From positions 1 to 63,073 of the forward strand of contig CALQSQ010000020.1 of the NCBI GenBank assembly GCA_943333275.1: a stretch of 63,073 bases of DNA, read 5' to 3'. The translations under genes were made by a program, and so were the position numbers. Below, piece by piece: positions 18,257 through 27,092 of the stretch (the first letter of the stretch is position 1; every line of letters starts with the position of its first letter). This stretch comes from Akkermansia muciniphila. Lineage in GTDB: Bacteria > Verrucomicrobiota > Verrucomicrobiia > Verrucomicrobiales > V1-33. A model generated the notes under the pieces. It saw nothing but the letters and a program-made list of their open reading frames with translations. It was not told the origin of the DNA and ran no database searches.

Positions 18257-19558
18257 ATGAAACCAAACCATGATCCCTTCAATCCGTGTGGCAGTTCCGA
18301 CCACTTCTCACGCCGCACTTTGCTCAAAAGCCTGGGCGTAGCGGGCATGTCGTGGCTGACGCCGCTGGCTGACCTGCTCGCGGTGGAAGCCGAGCAAACC
18401 AAGAAAGGTCTGCCTGCACGCTCGGTCATCCTCCTGTGGATGGCGGGCGCACCAAGCCAGTTGGACACCTTCGACCCGCATCCCGGATCAAAAATTTCCG
18501 GTGGGCTGGGATCCATTCCCACGGCCATCAAGGGCGTGAACTTCGCTCCCGCCATGGAGCAGACGGCCAGCGTAATGCAGGATGTCTCGTTGATCCGATC
18601 CATGGTCAGTCTGGAGGGCGATCACGAACGGGCCTTTTACAATATTAAAACGGGCTACCGCCCCAATCCCACGCTGGTCCATCCTTCCATCGGCGCGATC
18701 ATTTGCCATGAGCTTCCCGATGCCAAAATTGAAATCCCGACCCACGTGTCCATTTTGCCAAATCAATGGCCGGGACGCGGGGGATTCTTTGGGGCGGAAT
18801 ACGATGCCTTTCAAATAGGGGATCCGGATCAGCCGGTGCCGGATGTTCGCGCTCCCGTGGCGGGAAGTCGACTTGAGAACAGACTCGAAGGACTGTCCGT
18901 GGTCGAGAACGCCTTCGCCCGCGGTCGGCGATCCGACTTGGATTTGAAAACGCTGCACCAAGCCACCATGAGCAAGGCGCGCCGACTGATGACTTCGGAT
19001 CAGCTCAAGGCCTTCGATGTCAGCCAGGTGCCTACTGCGGAACGCAAGGCTTACGGCGATACCCCGTTTGGACGCGGTTGTCTGGCGGCGGTGCGTTTGA
19101 TCGAGGCAGGCGTGCGGTGTGTCGAGGTCACGCTGGATGGCTGGGACACCCATGCGAATAATCTCGAAGGCCAGGCCAAGCAGGCCGCGATCCTCGATCC
19201 CGCCTTTGCCACGCTCATTCGAGAACTCAAACAACGCGGGCTGCTGGAACATACCATCGTCGTCTGCGGAGGGGAGTTTGGCCGCACCCCGACGATCAAT
19301 GTCGTGGGTGGGCGCGACCACTGGCCGACGGGGTTCAGCATGTTGGTGGCGGGCGGTGGTTTCGCCGGCGGACGGATCGTGGGGGAGACGGATCCCACCG
19401 GCGAAAAGAAAGACCCCGCCAATCCCGTGCGCGTCGAGGACTTGCACACCACCGTGCCGCATCTCCTGGGTCTGGATCACACCAAGGAAATCATGACCCC
19501 CGTCGGGCGCCCCATCGCCCTGAGTGAAGGCAAGGTCATCAGTGAATTGGAATCGTAA
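18257..19558 (+). CDS. DUF1501 exported protein (alkaline-phosphatase-like fold, Tat-type leader)
   Basis: A 433-residue protein with a twin-arginine-like leader (FSRRTLLKSLGVAGMSWLTPL). Typical DUF1501 blocks follow: VILLWMAGAPSQLDTFDPHP, RSMVSLEGDHERAF, VEVTLDGWDTHANN, VVCGGEFGRTPTIN and GRDHWPTGFSMLVAGGG. The His/Asp-bearing motifs match the metal-binding positions of the sulfatase/alkaline-phosphatase superfamily, so a hydrolase role in the periplasm is likely but unproven. It forms a probable operon with the DUF1549/DUF1553 gene before it (14-bp gap) and the membrane protein after it (20-bp gap). Confidence 0.88.
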   Translation: MKPNHDPFNPCGSSDHFSRRTLLKSLGVAGMSWLTPLADLLAVEAEQTKKGLPARSVILLWMAGAPSQLDTFDPHPGSKISGGLGSIPTAIKGVNFAPAMEQTASVMQDVSLIRSMVSLEGDHERAFYNIKTGYRPNPTLVHPSIGAIICHELPDAKIEIPTHVSILPNQWPGRGGFFGAEYDAFQIGDPDQPVPDVRAPVAGSRLENRLEGLSVVENAFARGRRSDLDLKTLHQATMSKARRLMTSDQLKAFDVSQVPTAERKAYGDTPFGRGCLAAVRLIEAGVRCVEVTLDGWDTHANNLEGQAKQAAILDPAFATLIRELKQRGLLEHTIVVCGGEFGRTPTINVVGGRDHWPTGFSMLVAGGGFAGGRIVGETDPTGEKKDPANPVRVEDLHTTVPHLLGLDHTKEIMTPVGRPIALSEGKVISELES

Positions 19559-19578
19559 AATTCAACTTCGCCCACTCC

Positions 19579-20781
19579 ATGAATCAGGAACTAGCCACAC
19601 TTCCCAGCACCATGCCCGCAGTCCCGGCGGTCCGAGAGATCGTGCCGGTGATGCCGGTAACCACCCGCGTTTCGGTTGGCTTCCTGCGGCGGACGATGCA
19701 AAGATTTTTCTCCGCGGTGGACTGGGTGTTTGGATTTGGATCGCTCGTTTTTGGACTGGCGATACTCTCGGTGATTCCCCTGCTAAATTTTCTCAGCCTC
19801 GGCTATCTCCTCCATGTCAGCGGCAGGGTGGCGGCCACCGGAAGATTGCGCGATGGTTTCGTCGGTGTTCGCAAGGCCTCGATGCTGGGCAGTTTCATTG
19901 CCGGAACCTGGCTTGTGCTCTGGCCGGTGCGCTATGTTTCCGAAATGTGGAAGGACGCAAATCTCATCGCGCCTGACAGCGCTGTGACGCACGGGTGGCG
20001 CGTGGGATTGATCGTGCTCACGCTGGTGACCGTGTGGCATATCGCCTGGGCCTGCCTGCGCGGAGGTCGGTTGCGCCACTTCCTTTGGCCCGCACCTCTG
20101 CGATTCTGGCGCTGGCTGCGCACCCCCGGCAAACTTCGCCGTGCCAACCATGCGGTGAACCGACAAATCCTCGGCCTGCGACTGCCCTACTATTTCTGGC
20201 TTGGACTGCGCGGTTTTGCGGGCGCGCTTGTCTGGCTGATTTTGCCCGTGGGGATTTTGCTTCTGGCCACGAAATTGGAACTGGCCCCCGGCGCGCTGCT
20301 GGCGCTGCCCGGAGTGCTCCTGCTCCTGCTCGTCTCCATGCATCTGCCTTTTCTGCAAACGCACTTCGCAAGGACAGGCAGGTTTGCCGCCATGTTCGAA
20401 CTTCGGGAGGTGCGAAATCTATTCTGCCGCGCCCCGCTCGCCTACTGGGTGGCACTTTTCGCCAGCCTGCTCTTTGCCCTGCCCCTCTACCTGCTCAAAA
20501 TTGAACTCACTCCCAAGGAACTCGCCTTCCTGCCAAGCCTCGTCTTCGTCGCCTTTATTTTTCCGGCGCGCCTCCTCACCGGTTGGGCGATGAGCCGCGC
20601 GCTGCGCCACGAGCAGCCACGGAATTTCTTCAGCCGATGGCTCGGCCGTCTCGCCATCCTGCCCGTCGCGGCAGTCTATGCCCTCTTTGTCTATCTCATG
20701 CCGTTCGTGACGTGGAATGGCGCGACCAGCCTGCTCGAACAACATGCCTTCCTCGTTCCGGCTCCATTGATGGCGAAGTAG
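19579..20781 (+). CDS. Polytopic membrane protein (DUF4013-like), function unknown
   Basis: A 400-residue hydrophobic protein. After a Pro/Val-rich N-terminal tail of about 45 residues come paired hydrophobic segments around 50-85, 105-120, 140-160, 215-265, 290-310, 325-345 and 360-375. The segment PLLNFLSLGYLLHVSGRVA with its Gly-Tyr and amphipathic end recalls DUF4013-type proteins. Comparable membrane proteins follow DUF1549/DUF1553-DUF1501 pairs in other PVC genomes as far as I remember. There are no transporter motifs I recognise. It is the last gene of the run; no convincing terminator follows within 100 bp. Confidence 0.7.
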   Translation: MNQELATLPSTMPAVPAVREIVPVMPVTTRVSVGFLRRTMQRFFSAVDWVFGFGSLVFGLAILSVIPLLNFLSLGYLLHVSGRVAATGRLRDGFVGVRKASMLGSFIAGTWLVLWPVRYVSEMWKDANLIAPDSAVTHGWRVGLIVLTLVTVWHIAWACLRGGRLRHFLWPAPLRFWRWLRTPGKLRRANHAVNRQILGLRLPYYFWLGLRGFAGALVWLILPVGILLLATKLELAPGALLALPGVLLLLLVSMHLPFLQTHFARTGRFAAMFELREVRNLFCRAPLAYWVALFASLLFALPLYLLKIELTPKELAFLPSLVFVAFIFPARLLTGWAMSRALRHEQPRNFFSRWLGRLAILPVAAVYALFVYLMPFVTWNGATSLLEQHAFLVPAPLMAK

Positions 20782-21213
20782 TGGGGACGGTGGTCGCAGC
20801 GTTTTGCGAGCCATGGGACGGCTTCGAAATCTTCATGCAAGCCCGTGCTACGCATCAACGTGGATATTTGGCTTTTATATTCTTGTCAGCAAGCAGCGGT
20901 TTTGTTTTATTCAGTTCAGTTCGTTCAACGAACTTTTGGGGGTTAAATAATGCGACCCAGTCAGCGCTGACTTTTGAGAATACCTGGGGGGGAATTCCAA
21001 GAGAATGTTGACTGGGTCGTTCCCTTTCCGGACATCCGGATTGGTGCGAAACCCTTCCCACAAGCCACTTAAGCGGCCTGGAAATCGGAAAACATTTCCG
21101 CCATCACGGCACCGGGCATCCTTGACGGAAACTGATGCATACGATTGAATCACCGTCCCGGGTCGCACTTGGCCCGGACCATTCATAACCATTGCGAATC
21201 ATTTTATCGAACC
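20782..21213. other. 432-bp intergenic region without a supported gene
   Basis: No reading frame here looks coding. It contains a tight hairpin (AGTTCGT 20918-20924, ACGAACT 20928-20934, 3-base loop, then TTTT), which could be a weak terminator for the upstream operon, and an 11-bp inverted repeat listed separately. The promoter of the DUF1080-ThuA gene should lie in the last 150 bp, but I could not pick a -35/-10 pair with confidence. Confidence 0.5.
20953..21019. repeat. 11-bp inverted repeat pair
   Basis: CGACCCAGTCA at 20953-20963 is perfectly reverse-complemented by TGACTGGGTCG at 21009-21019, with 45 bases between. The arms could pair as a long-loop stem or mark the ends of a tiny mobile element. 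The enclosed sequence codes for nothing recognisable. Confidence 0.5.
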
Positions 21214-22746
21214 ATGAGGAAATCATCCACAGTCAAACTCCTGGCGATCCTGGCGGCGGGTCTCAGTCTCAGTCCATCATCGCAGGCCCAGGAGGCGGCA
21301 GCCGGCGGCACGGCCATTTTTGATCCCAATCAGAAGCTTATGGACCATTGGGATGGCGATCCCCGCTTTTGGAAAATCGAGGACGGCTGCATCACCGGCC
21401 AGACCACCGCGGAGAACCCCACGCCAGGGAACACGTTCCTGATTTGGAAGGACGGGGAACTGGATGATTTTGAATTCACCTGCGATTACAAAATCGTGGG
21501 GGGCAACAGCGGCTTTCAGGTCCGCAGTTTCCGCGTCGAGGGTTCCCCATGGGTCGTGGGGGGATATCAGGCGGATTTCGAAGCCGGAGACACCTACAGC
21601 GGGATCGTCTATGGGGAGCGTTTTCGCGGCATCCTCGCCGAGCGCGGGCAGAGCACCGTCATCGGGGACGACTCAAAACCGGTCGTGAAGGAACAATTCG
21701 CCAAGAGCGAGGACCTCCAGAAAGTGATCAAAAAGGAGGAATGGAACACCTTCCGCGTCGTCTGCAAAGGATGGAAACAGACCAACTACATCAACGGATC
21801 CAAGACCGCGGAGGTTCTGGACAACGATGTGAAAAACCGCCGCCGCAGCGGCATCCTCGCCCTGCAGGTCCATGCCGGGCCTCCGATGAAGGTACAGTTT
21901 AAAAACATGAAACTGAAGCGCCTTCCCCTCACCGACGTAAAAAAAATCGTCTTCTTTGCCGGCAACCCCAGCCACGGTCCCCGCGAGCACGAACACCGCG
22001 CGGGATGCATGCTGCTTTCCAAGGGGCTGAATGAAAATTTCGGCGATAAAGTGCTGGCAACCGTTTATACGGGAGGGTGGCCGCAGGACCCCACGGCTCT
22101 GGACAACGCCGATGCCATGATCAGCTACACCGATGGCGGTGGCGGGCATCCGGTGAACGCCCACCTCAAGGAAGTAAACGCTGCGGTGGCTCGCGGAATG
22201 GGTGTCGGCTTCATCCACTATGGAGTGGAAACGGTTGCGGGTCCTCCGGGAGACGCCTTTCTGGCATGGACCGGTGGCTATTTTGAAATGAACTGGAGCG
22301 TCAACCCTCATTGGGATGCCGAATATGCAACGCTGCCAAAACACGCTGTTACCAGCGGCGTCAAACCCTTCAAGGCCAATGACGAATGGTACTACCACAT
22401 GCGCTTCCGCCCGGACATGAAGGGCGTGACTCCGATCCTCACCGCACTGCCACCGAAAGACACCCTGAGCCGTCCAGATGGCACGCACAGTGGAAATCCG
22501 GCCGTGCGCGAAGCCATTGCCAAGGGAGAACCCCAGCATATGATGTGGGTCAGTGATAATGCCGATGGCAGCCGCGGGTTCGGATTCACCGGAGCCCACT
22601 TCCACAAAAACTGGCAGAACAACGATTTCCGAAAACTGGTCCTCAATGCCATCACCTGGGTTTCCAAAGCGGAGATTCCCGCCGACGGAGTGCCTGTCAA
22701 GGACCTCAGCCAGGCTGACCTGGACGCCAATCTCGATAAAAAATAA
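21214..22746 (+). CDS. Secreted DUF1080 (3-keto-disaccharide hydrolase-like) + ThuA-like fusion protein
   Basis: From ATG 21214, 510 residues with a signal peptide ending near SSQAQE. Residues about 30-235 form a DUF1080 concanavalin-like domain (WDGDPRFWKIEDGCITGQTT, GNSGFQVRSF, VGGYQADFEAGDTYSGIVYGE, EWNTFRVVCKGW, GILALQVHAGPPMKVQFKNM), a family that includes 3-keto-glucoside lyases/hydrolases. Residues about 245-490 form a ThuA-like class-I-amidotransferase fold (VFFAGNPSHGPREHEHRAGC, MGVGFIHYGVETVAG, GFTGAHFHKNW). ThuA-type proteins sit with sugar dehydrogenases in 3-keto-sugar pathways. Followed 22 bp later by a Tat-exported Gfo/Idh oxidoreductase, which fits an extracytoplasmic 3-keto-sugar route. 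The longer frame from 21145 has no signal features. Confidence 0.88.
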   Translation: MRKSSTVKLLAILAAGLSLSPSSQAQEAAAGGTAIFDPNQKLMDHWDGDPRFWKIEDGCITGQTTAENPTPGNTFLIWKDGELDDFEFTCDYKIVGGNSGFQVRSFRVEGSPWVVGGYQADFEAGDTYSGIVYGERFRGILAERGQSTVIGDDSKPVVKEQFAKSEDLQKVIKKEEWNTFRVVCKGWKQTNYINGSKTAEVLDNDVKNRRRSGILALQVHAGPPMKVQFKNMKLKRLPLTDVKKIVFFAGNPSHGPREHEHRAGCMLLSKGLNENFGDKVLATVYTGGWPQDPTALDNADAMISYTDGGGGHPVNAHLKEVNAAVARGMGVGFIHYGVETVAGPPGDAFLAWTGGYFEMNWSVNPHWDAEYATLPKHAVTSGVKPFKANDEWYYHMRFRPDMKGVTPILTALPPKDTLSRPDGTHSGNPAVREAIAKGEPQHMMWVSDNADGSRGFGFTGAHFHKNWQNNDFRKLVLNAITWVSKAEIPADGVPVKDLSQADLDANLDKK

Positions 22747-22768
22747 TCACCTACAAAGCACCCTTACC

Positions 22769-24130
22769 ATGACACCAGAACCCACAAACCCATCAACCTC
22801 CGTCGATCCAACTCGCCGGGGATTCCTCAAGACGAGCGCCGCCGCCACCGCCACGGTTGCCGCCGCCAGTCTACCCATAGAACTCTGCGCGCAGGTCGCA
22901 GGGAGTGATCAACTCAAACTGGCCCTCATCGGCTGCGGTGGTCGTGGAAGCGGCGCCGCCAATCAGAACCTTTCCTCCAAGGAGGGAAATGTTAAACTTG
23001 TCGCCATGGCCGATGCTTTCCAGGACCGTTTGGAAGGATCCCTGAACAACCTCAAGAGCCAGCACCCTGACAAGGTCGATGTGAAGGACAACAAGAAATT
23101 CGTGGGCCTGGACGCCTATGAAGCCGCCATCCACGAGGCAGACCTCGTCATCCTCGCCACGCCTCCCGGATTCCGTCCGCGCCATTTCAAAGCAGCCGTT
23201 GATGCCGGAAAGCACATCTTTTCCGAGAAACCAACCAACACCGACGCCGTGGGTGCCCGCATTTATCATGAAGCCGCCAAGCTCGCCGACGCCAAGAACC
23301 TCAAGGTTGTCGTGGGTCTGCAACGCCACTACCAGCGCGTTTACCAGCAGACTCTGGCAAAACTCAAGGAAGGAATGATTGGCGATATCGTTTCCGGCCA
23401 GGTCTATTGGGATGGAAACACTCCCTGGGTGCGTCCACGAACCCCGAACCAGACGGAAATGGAGTATCAGGTCACCAACTGGTATTTCTTCGTCTGGCTG
23501 TGCGGAGATCATATCGTGGAGCAGCACGTCCACAACATCGACGTCTTCAACTGGTTCATGAGCGAACTGCTCGGTGCGCCCAACGACAAACCGATTCATC
23601 CCATTTCCGCGCAGGGAATGGGTGGACGCCAGGTTCGCACCGGCGTTGAGTTCGGCCAGATCTACGACCACCATTACGTGGAATACACCTACCCCAACGG
23701 GGTGGTGCTCAACAGCCAGTGCCGCCATCAGGAAGGCACCTGGAATCAGGTCTCCGAAACCATCATGGGCACCAAGGGCATCTGTTACCCAGCCCGCGGC
23801 GTCATCCAGGACCGCACCGGCAAGACGCTCTGGTCCTACAAGGGAGAGGATGATCCTGATCCCTATCAAGTGGAGCACGATGAGCTGCACAAGGCCATCA
23901 AAACGAACACGCCGCTCAACAACGCCTACTACGGAAACGTCAGTTCATTCACGGCAGTTCTCGGTCGTCTGGCCACCTACGGTGGTGTCCAGCTCAAATG
24001 GGATGACGCCTGGAATTCCAACCTCACCGACTTCCCGGACAAACTCGCCTGGGATGCTGAGACGAAGATCAAGCCCGACGACAAAGGATTCTATCCCATC
24101 GCCGTCCCGGGCAAGACCAAGGTGATCTAA
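22769..24130 (+). CDS. Tat-exported Gfo/Idh/MocA-family oxidoreductase
   Basis: A 453-residue protein with a twin-arginine leader (TRRGFLKTSAAATATVAAAS), exported folded with its cofactor. The Rossmann domain shows ALIGCGGRGSGAANQNL, the EKP motif is FSEKPTNTDAVGA, and the C-terminal catalytic region includes GDHIVEQHVHNIDVFNW with the conserved His. The likely reaction is NAD(P)-dependent oxidation or isomerisation at C3 of a glycoside, with tightly bound nucleotide. It directly follows the DUF1080-ThuA gene. The start was set at ATG 22769 because the frame upstream overlaps the previous gene. A strong terminator follows at 24160. Confidence 0.9.
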   Translation: MTPEPTNPSTSVDPTRRGFLKTSAAATATVAAASLPIELCAQVAGSDQLKLALIGCGGRGSGAANQNLSSKEGNVKLVAMADAFQDRLEGSLNNLKSQHPDKVDVKDNKKFVGLDAYEAAIHEADLVILATPPGFRPRHFKAAVDAGKHIFSEKPTNTDAVGARIYHEAAKLADAKNLKVVVGLQRHYQRVYQQTLAKLKEGMIGDIVSGQVYWDGNTPWVRPRTPNQTEMEYQVTNWYFFVWLCGDHIVEQHVHNIDVFNWFMSELLGAPNDKPIHPISAQGMGGRQVRTGVEFGQIYDHHYVEYTYPNGVVLNSQCRHQEGTWNQVSETIMGTKGICYPARGVIQDRTGKTLWSYKGEDDPDPYQVEHDELHKAIKTNTPLNNAYYGNVSSFTAVLGRLATYGGVQLKWDDAWNSNLTDFPDKLAWDAETKIKPDDKGFYPIAVPGKTKVI

Positions 24131-24159
24131 TCATAAATCACCTACCGCCTCCAAGCTTC

Positions 24160-24197
24160 AACCCCAGCCGGATATCCGGCTGGGGTTGCTGCTTTTT
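24160..24197 (+). terminator. Intrinsic terminator after the Gfo/Idh gene
   Basis: A perfect 28-bp palindrome (24160-24187; arms of 14 bp ending in AACCCC/GGGGTT with centre ATAT) is followed by GCTGC and a five-T run to 24197. It is placed 30 bp after the stop codon. Confidence 0.85.
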
Positions 24198-24244
24198 AAG
24201 ACTTGCGCTGAGGCCATTCCAATCAACTACGACTGGCATCGGCC

Positions 24245-24280
24245 AAAAAACGCGGGCCTCCACTTGCATGGAAGCCCGCG
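24245..24280 (-). terminator. Intrinsic terminator after xylA
   Basis: On the reverse strand a 12-bp GC-rich stem (24280-24269 pairing with 24262-24251, one G-T mismatch, 6-base loop) is followed by six T residues (24250-24245). It lies 20 bp past the xylA stop codon. Confidence 0.85.
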
Positions 24281-24300
24281 CCGTAAATGGCTGACTGTGC

Positions 24301-25620
24301 TTAGGAAATGAAATCGTTGAGCAGGTTCTCCAGCATTTCCTGGCGACCGCTGGCGAGTTTCGGCTCTCCTTTTTGCTTGAGGGTGTAGGCTTCCAGTTCC
24401 TTGAAACCCACCTTGCCCTTCTCAATGTCGGCACCGATTCCTGAATCGAAGCTGCTGTAGCGTTTTTTGATGAACTTCGTCCAGCGTCCATCCTTAAGCA
24501 GTGCATGCGCACTCTTCAGGCCACGGGCAAAGGCATCCATGCCACCGATGTGCGCGTGGAACAGATCCTCGGGGTCGAAGCTTTCGCGACGCGGTTTGGC
24601 ATCGAAGTTCAGGCCACCAGTGGTGAATCCACCCATGAGCAGCAATTGAATCATGATCTGGGTCGTCATGTAGACATCCGTGGGGAATTGGTCCGTGTCC
24701 CAGCCGATCAGCGTATCGCCGGTGTTGGCATCAATGGATCCCAGCGCCCCGGCCGCACGGGCTACCGCCAGGTCATGCTGAACGGTGTGACCGGCCAGCG
24801 TGGCGTGGTTGGTCTCAATGTTGAGCTTGAAATGGTCCAGCAGACCGTACTCACGCAGGAAGTTCAGGCACGCGGCGCTGTCGCTGTCGTATTGGTGCGT
24901 GGAGGGCTCCCGTGGTTTGGGTTCAATGTAAAACTGTCCTTTGAAGCCGATGGTCTTTTTGTAAGCCACTGCCATGTGCAGGAGGCGGGCCAGATGATCC
25001 AGTTCACGCTTCATGTCGGTGTTAAAGAGCGTGGAGTAACCCTCGCGCCCTCCCCAGAAGGTGTATCCTTCGCCACCCAGCTTGTGGGTGACTTCCATGG
25101 CTTTCTTCACCTGCGCTGCGGCATAGGCAAAGACATCGGCATTCGGGCTCGTTCCCGCACCCTGGCAATAGCGCGGATGGGAAAAGAGGCAGGCGGTTCC
25201 CCAGAGCAATTTTTTGCCCGTGGATTTCTGCAGTTTCAACAATTCATCGGACACCTCATCCAGTGCCTTGTTGCTCGCAGCCAGCGTTTCCAATTCAGGC
25301 GACACATCGCGGTCATGGAAGCAGTAATAATCGAGACCGAGTTTGTCCATGAACTCAAAGGCGGCATGCGCCACATTCTTGGCATTGGCCACGGAATTGG
25401 AACGGTCATCCCAGGGGCGCAGTGCCGTGCCGGGACCAAAGGGATCGCCCAACGGATTCTTCATCGCATGCCAGTAGGCCATGCTGAAACGGAAATGCTC
25501 GCGCATCGTTTTTCCTCCCACCTTTTCCTTGGCGTTGTAGTGCCGGAATGAAAGTGGATTACGGCTGTTGGGGCCTTCGTATTTGATATGGGGGATGCCC
25601 GGGAAGTATTCTTTGCTCAT
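24301..25620 (-). CDS. xylA: Xylose isomerase (class II)
   Basis: A 439-residue TIM-barrel enzyme interconverting D-xylose and D-xylulose (also D-glucose/fructose), cytosolic, two divalent metals per site. Visible active-site elements: FHDRD with His102 and Asp105, FWGGREGY near 189, [15 protein letters not shown] with metal ligand Glu233, and [12 protein letters not shown]. Length and the N-terminal extension place it in class II. The frame continues upstream to 25728, but ATG 25620 gives MSKEYFP, which matches the family start. No xylulokinase or xylose regulator lies nearby. The neighbours are a GH15-like glucan hydrolase and ribokinase on the other strand, so the genes share a theme but not a transcript. 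Confidence 0.96.
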   Translation of the reverse strand: MSKEYFPGIPHIKYEGPNSRNPLSFRHYNAKEKVGGKTMREHFRFSMAYWHAMKNPLGDPFGPGTALRPWDDRSNSVANAKNVAHAAFEFMDKLGLDYYCFHDRDVSPELETLAASNKALDEVSDELLKLQKSTGKKLLWGTACLFSHPRYCQGAGTSPNADVFAYAAAQVKKAMEVTHKLGGEGYTFWGGREGYSTLFNTDMKRELDHLARLLHMAVAYKKTIGFKGQFYIEPKPREPSTHQYDSDSAACLNFLREYGLLDHFKLNIETNHATLAGHTVQHDLAVARAAGALGSIDANTGDTLIGWDTDQFPTDVYMTTQIMIQLLLMGGFTTGGLNFDAKPRRESFDPEDLFHAHIGGMDAFARGLKSAHALLKDGRWTKFIKKRYSSFDSGIGADIEKGKVGFKELEAYTLKQKGEPKLASGRQEMLENLLNDFIS

Positions 25621-25790
25621 AGGAACCGGGATTCTGGCAAGGAGGCCCCGTGTGGTCAAGGGGAAGGTCACAGGACATTTTGCGACCACTCCACAGAGAC
25701 AAAGTCCGCGCTCTTGGCTACGGCCCACGCATCAACTGATAATTTTTCAACTTTAGGAACTGAATCTGCTACGTTGATCCCCATCTCCTT

Positions 25791-27068
25791 ATGCCACGCC
25801 ATCTCCGATCCTCTCCCGTCACCTCCGATCTCGACTTCCACCAGCTGCCGCTCGATGAGCGGATCTGGCTCTCCTACCGCACTCTGGAACGTCTGCGGCG
25901 CCCGAATGGAGGCTACATCGCCAGTCCCTACAATGCCGAGGATGGATCAGGCGACGCCTACAATGTTTTCTGGATCCGGGACATCATGTTCGCCACCTAT
26001 GCGAATGAATATCTCGGATGCTTTGACAAAATGATCGAAAGTTTCCGCCTCGTGCTGGACATTTTCAAACGCTACCACCTGCGGATCATCAAGGCTTCCA
26101 TCGTCAAACCCAACCTTGTGCACCAGCGGGGCCTCTTCATGCCCGCACGCGTCCACCCCACCACGCTGGAGACAATTACCGATGACTGGGGGCATCATCA
26201 GATGGATGTGTTCGGACTGTTCATGTACAAGACCGGCGATCTCATCCGCAAGGGCTACGGCTTCCGCTTCACCACGGAGGATTTCACCCTCATCAGTCAC
26301 ATTCGAAATTACATCTTCAACATGGGTTTCGAGGATGATTTCGGAATGTGGGAGGAGGGGCCGGAATCGCATTCGAGCAGTTTTGGCGCGGTTCTCGGCG
26401 GATTGACGATGTGGTTCGACCAGGGATTTTACGACTACAAATACAATCAAAAGACGGACATAGGCACGCTCGTTCCAGTGAGTGAGCGCATGATCGCAGA
26501 TGGCAACCGGGCGCTGGCCGCTCTGCTCCCGCGGGAGTCAGCCAGTCGCCCCTACGACTTGGCCCAGCTGAGTCTGATCTGGCCCTATGCCATCGTCGAT
26601 TATGAGACCAAACTGATGATCCTCAAAAGTGTCGAGTCGGGGCTGTTGGGAGACCGGGGCGTGCGCCGCTATCCCAACGACATTTACTCCGGCCATGGCA
26701 CGGTTCCGCATGATGGTGAAACCGCCGAGTGGCCGTTGGGGCTTGCCTGGCTCTCGATCTGCTATTCCAAACTTGCGGAATACAACCACGATTTTGACGC
26801 CGCACACCAGCCCATCTATCTTGGCTGGGATCAGCGCGTCGCGTATTTCGAACTTTCCGTGAAATATTTCATGCAATTGGAAAGTGTCATGACACCTGAA
26901 GGTTGGGTGCCCGAACTCTACCTGGGAAAAGAAATGGGGCACAACACGCCGCTGGCGTGGGCGCAGAGTTTCCATATCATTTCCGGGCAGATGCTGCTGA
27001 ATCTTTCCTACAAGAACCCAACCCATTTCAAACTCCCGCCCAGTCTGCTCCGGCGGTCTGTTTCGTGA
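25791..27068 (+). CDS. Glycoside hydrolase family 15-like protein
   Basis: A 425-residue (alpha/alpha)6-barrel protein without a signal peptide. GH15/phosphorylase-kinase-alpha-like segments are YNVFWIRDIMFATYANEYL (the WxRD substrate-binding block), a central EEGPESHSSSFG where GH15 has its catalytic Glu (W/EExxG-H-FS type), and a C-terminal GETAEWPLGLAWLSICY with the second Glu region. Family members are glucoamylases and trehalases. The cytoplasmic location and size suggest trimming of intracellular glucan or oligosaccharide. Ribokinase follows 24 bp downstream, probably on the same transcript. Substrate specificity cannot be told from the sequence. Confidence 0.78.
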   Translation: MPRHLRSSPVTSDLDFHQLPLDERIWLSYRTLERLRRPNGGYIASPYNAEDGSGDAYNVFWIRDIMFATYANEYLGCFDKMIESFRLVLDIFKRYHLRIIKASIVKPNLVHQRGLFMPARVHPTTLETITDDWGHHQMDVFGLFMYKTGDLIRKGYGFRFTTEDFTLISHIRNYIFNMGFEDDFGMWEEGPESHSSSFGAVLGGLTMWFDQGFYDYKYNQKTDIGTLVPVSERMIADGNRALAALLPRESASRPYDLAQLSLIWPYAIVDYETKLMILKSVESGLLGDRGVRRYPNDIYSGHGTVPHDGETAEWPLGLAWLSICYSKLAEYNHDFDAAHQPIYLGWDQRVAYFELSVKYFMQLESVMTPEGWVPELYLGKEMGHNTPLAWAQSFHIISGQMLLNLSYKNPTHFKLPPSLLRRSVS

Positions 27069-27092
27069 ATACTGATCACCAGAAAACCAGAC

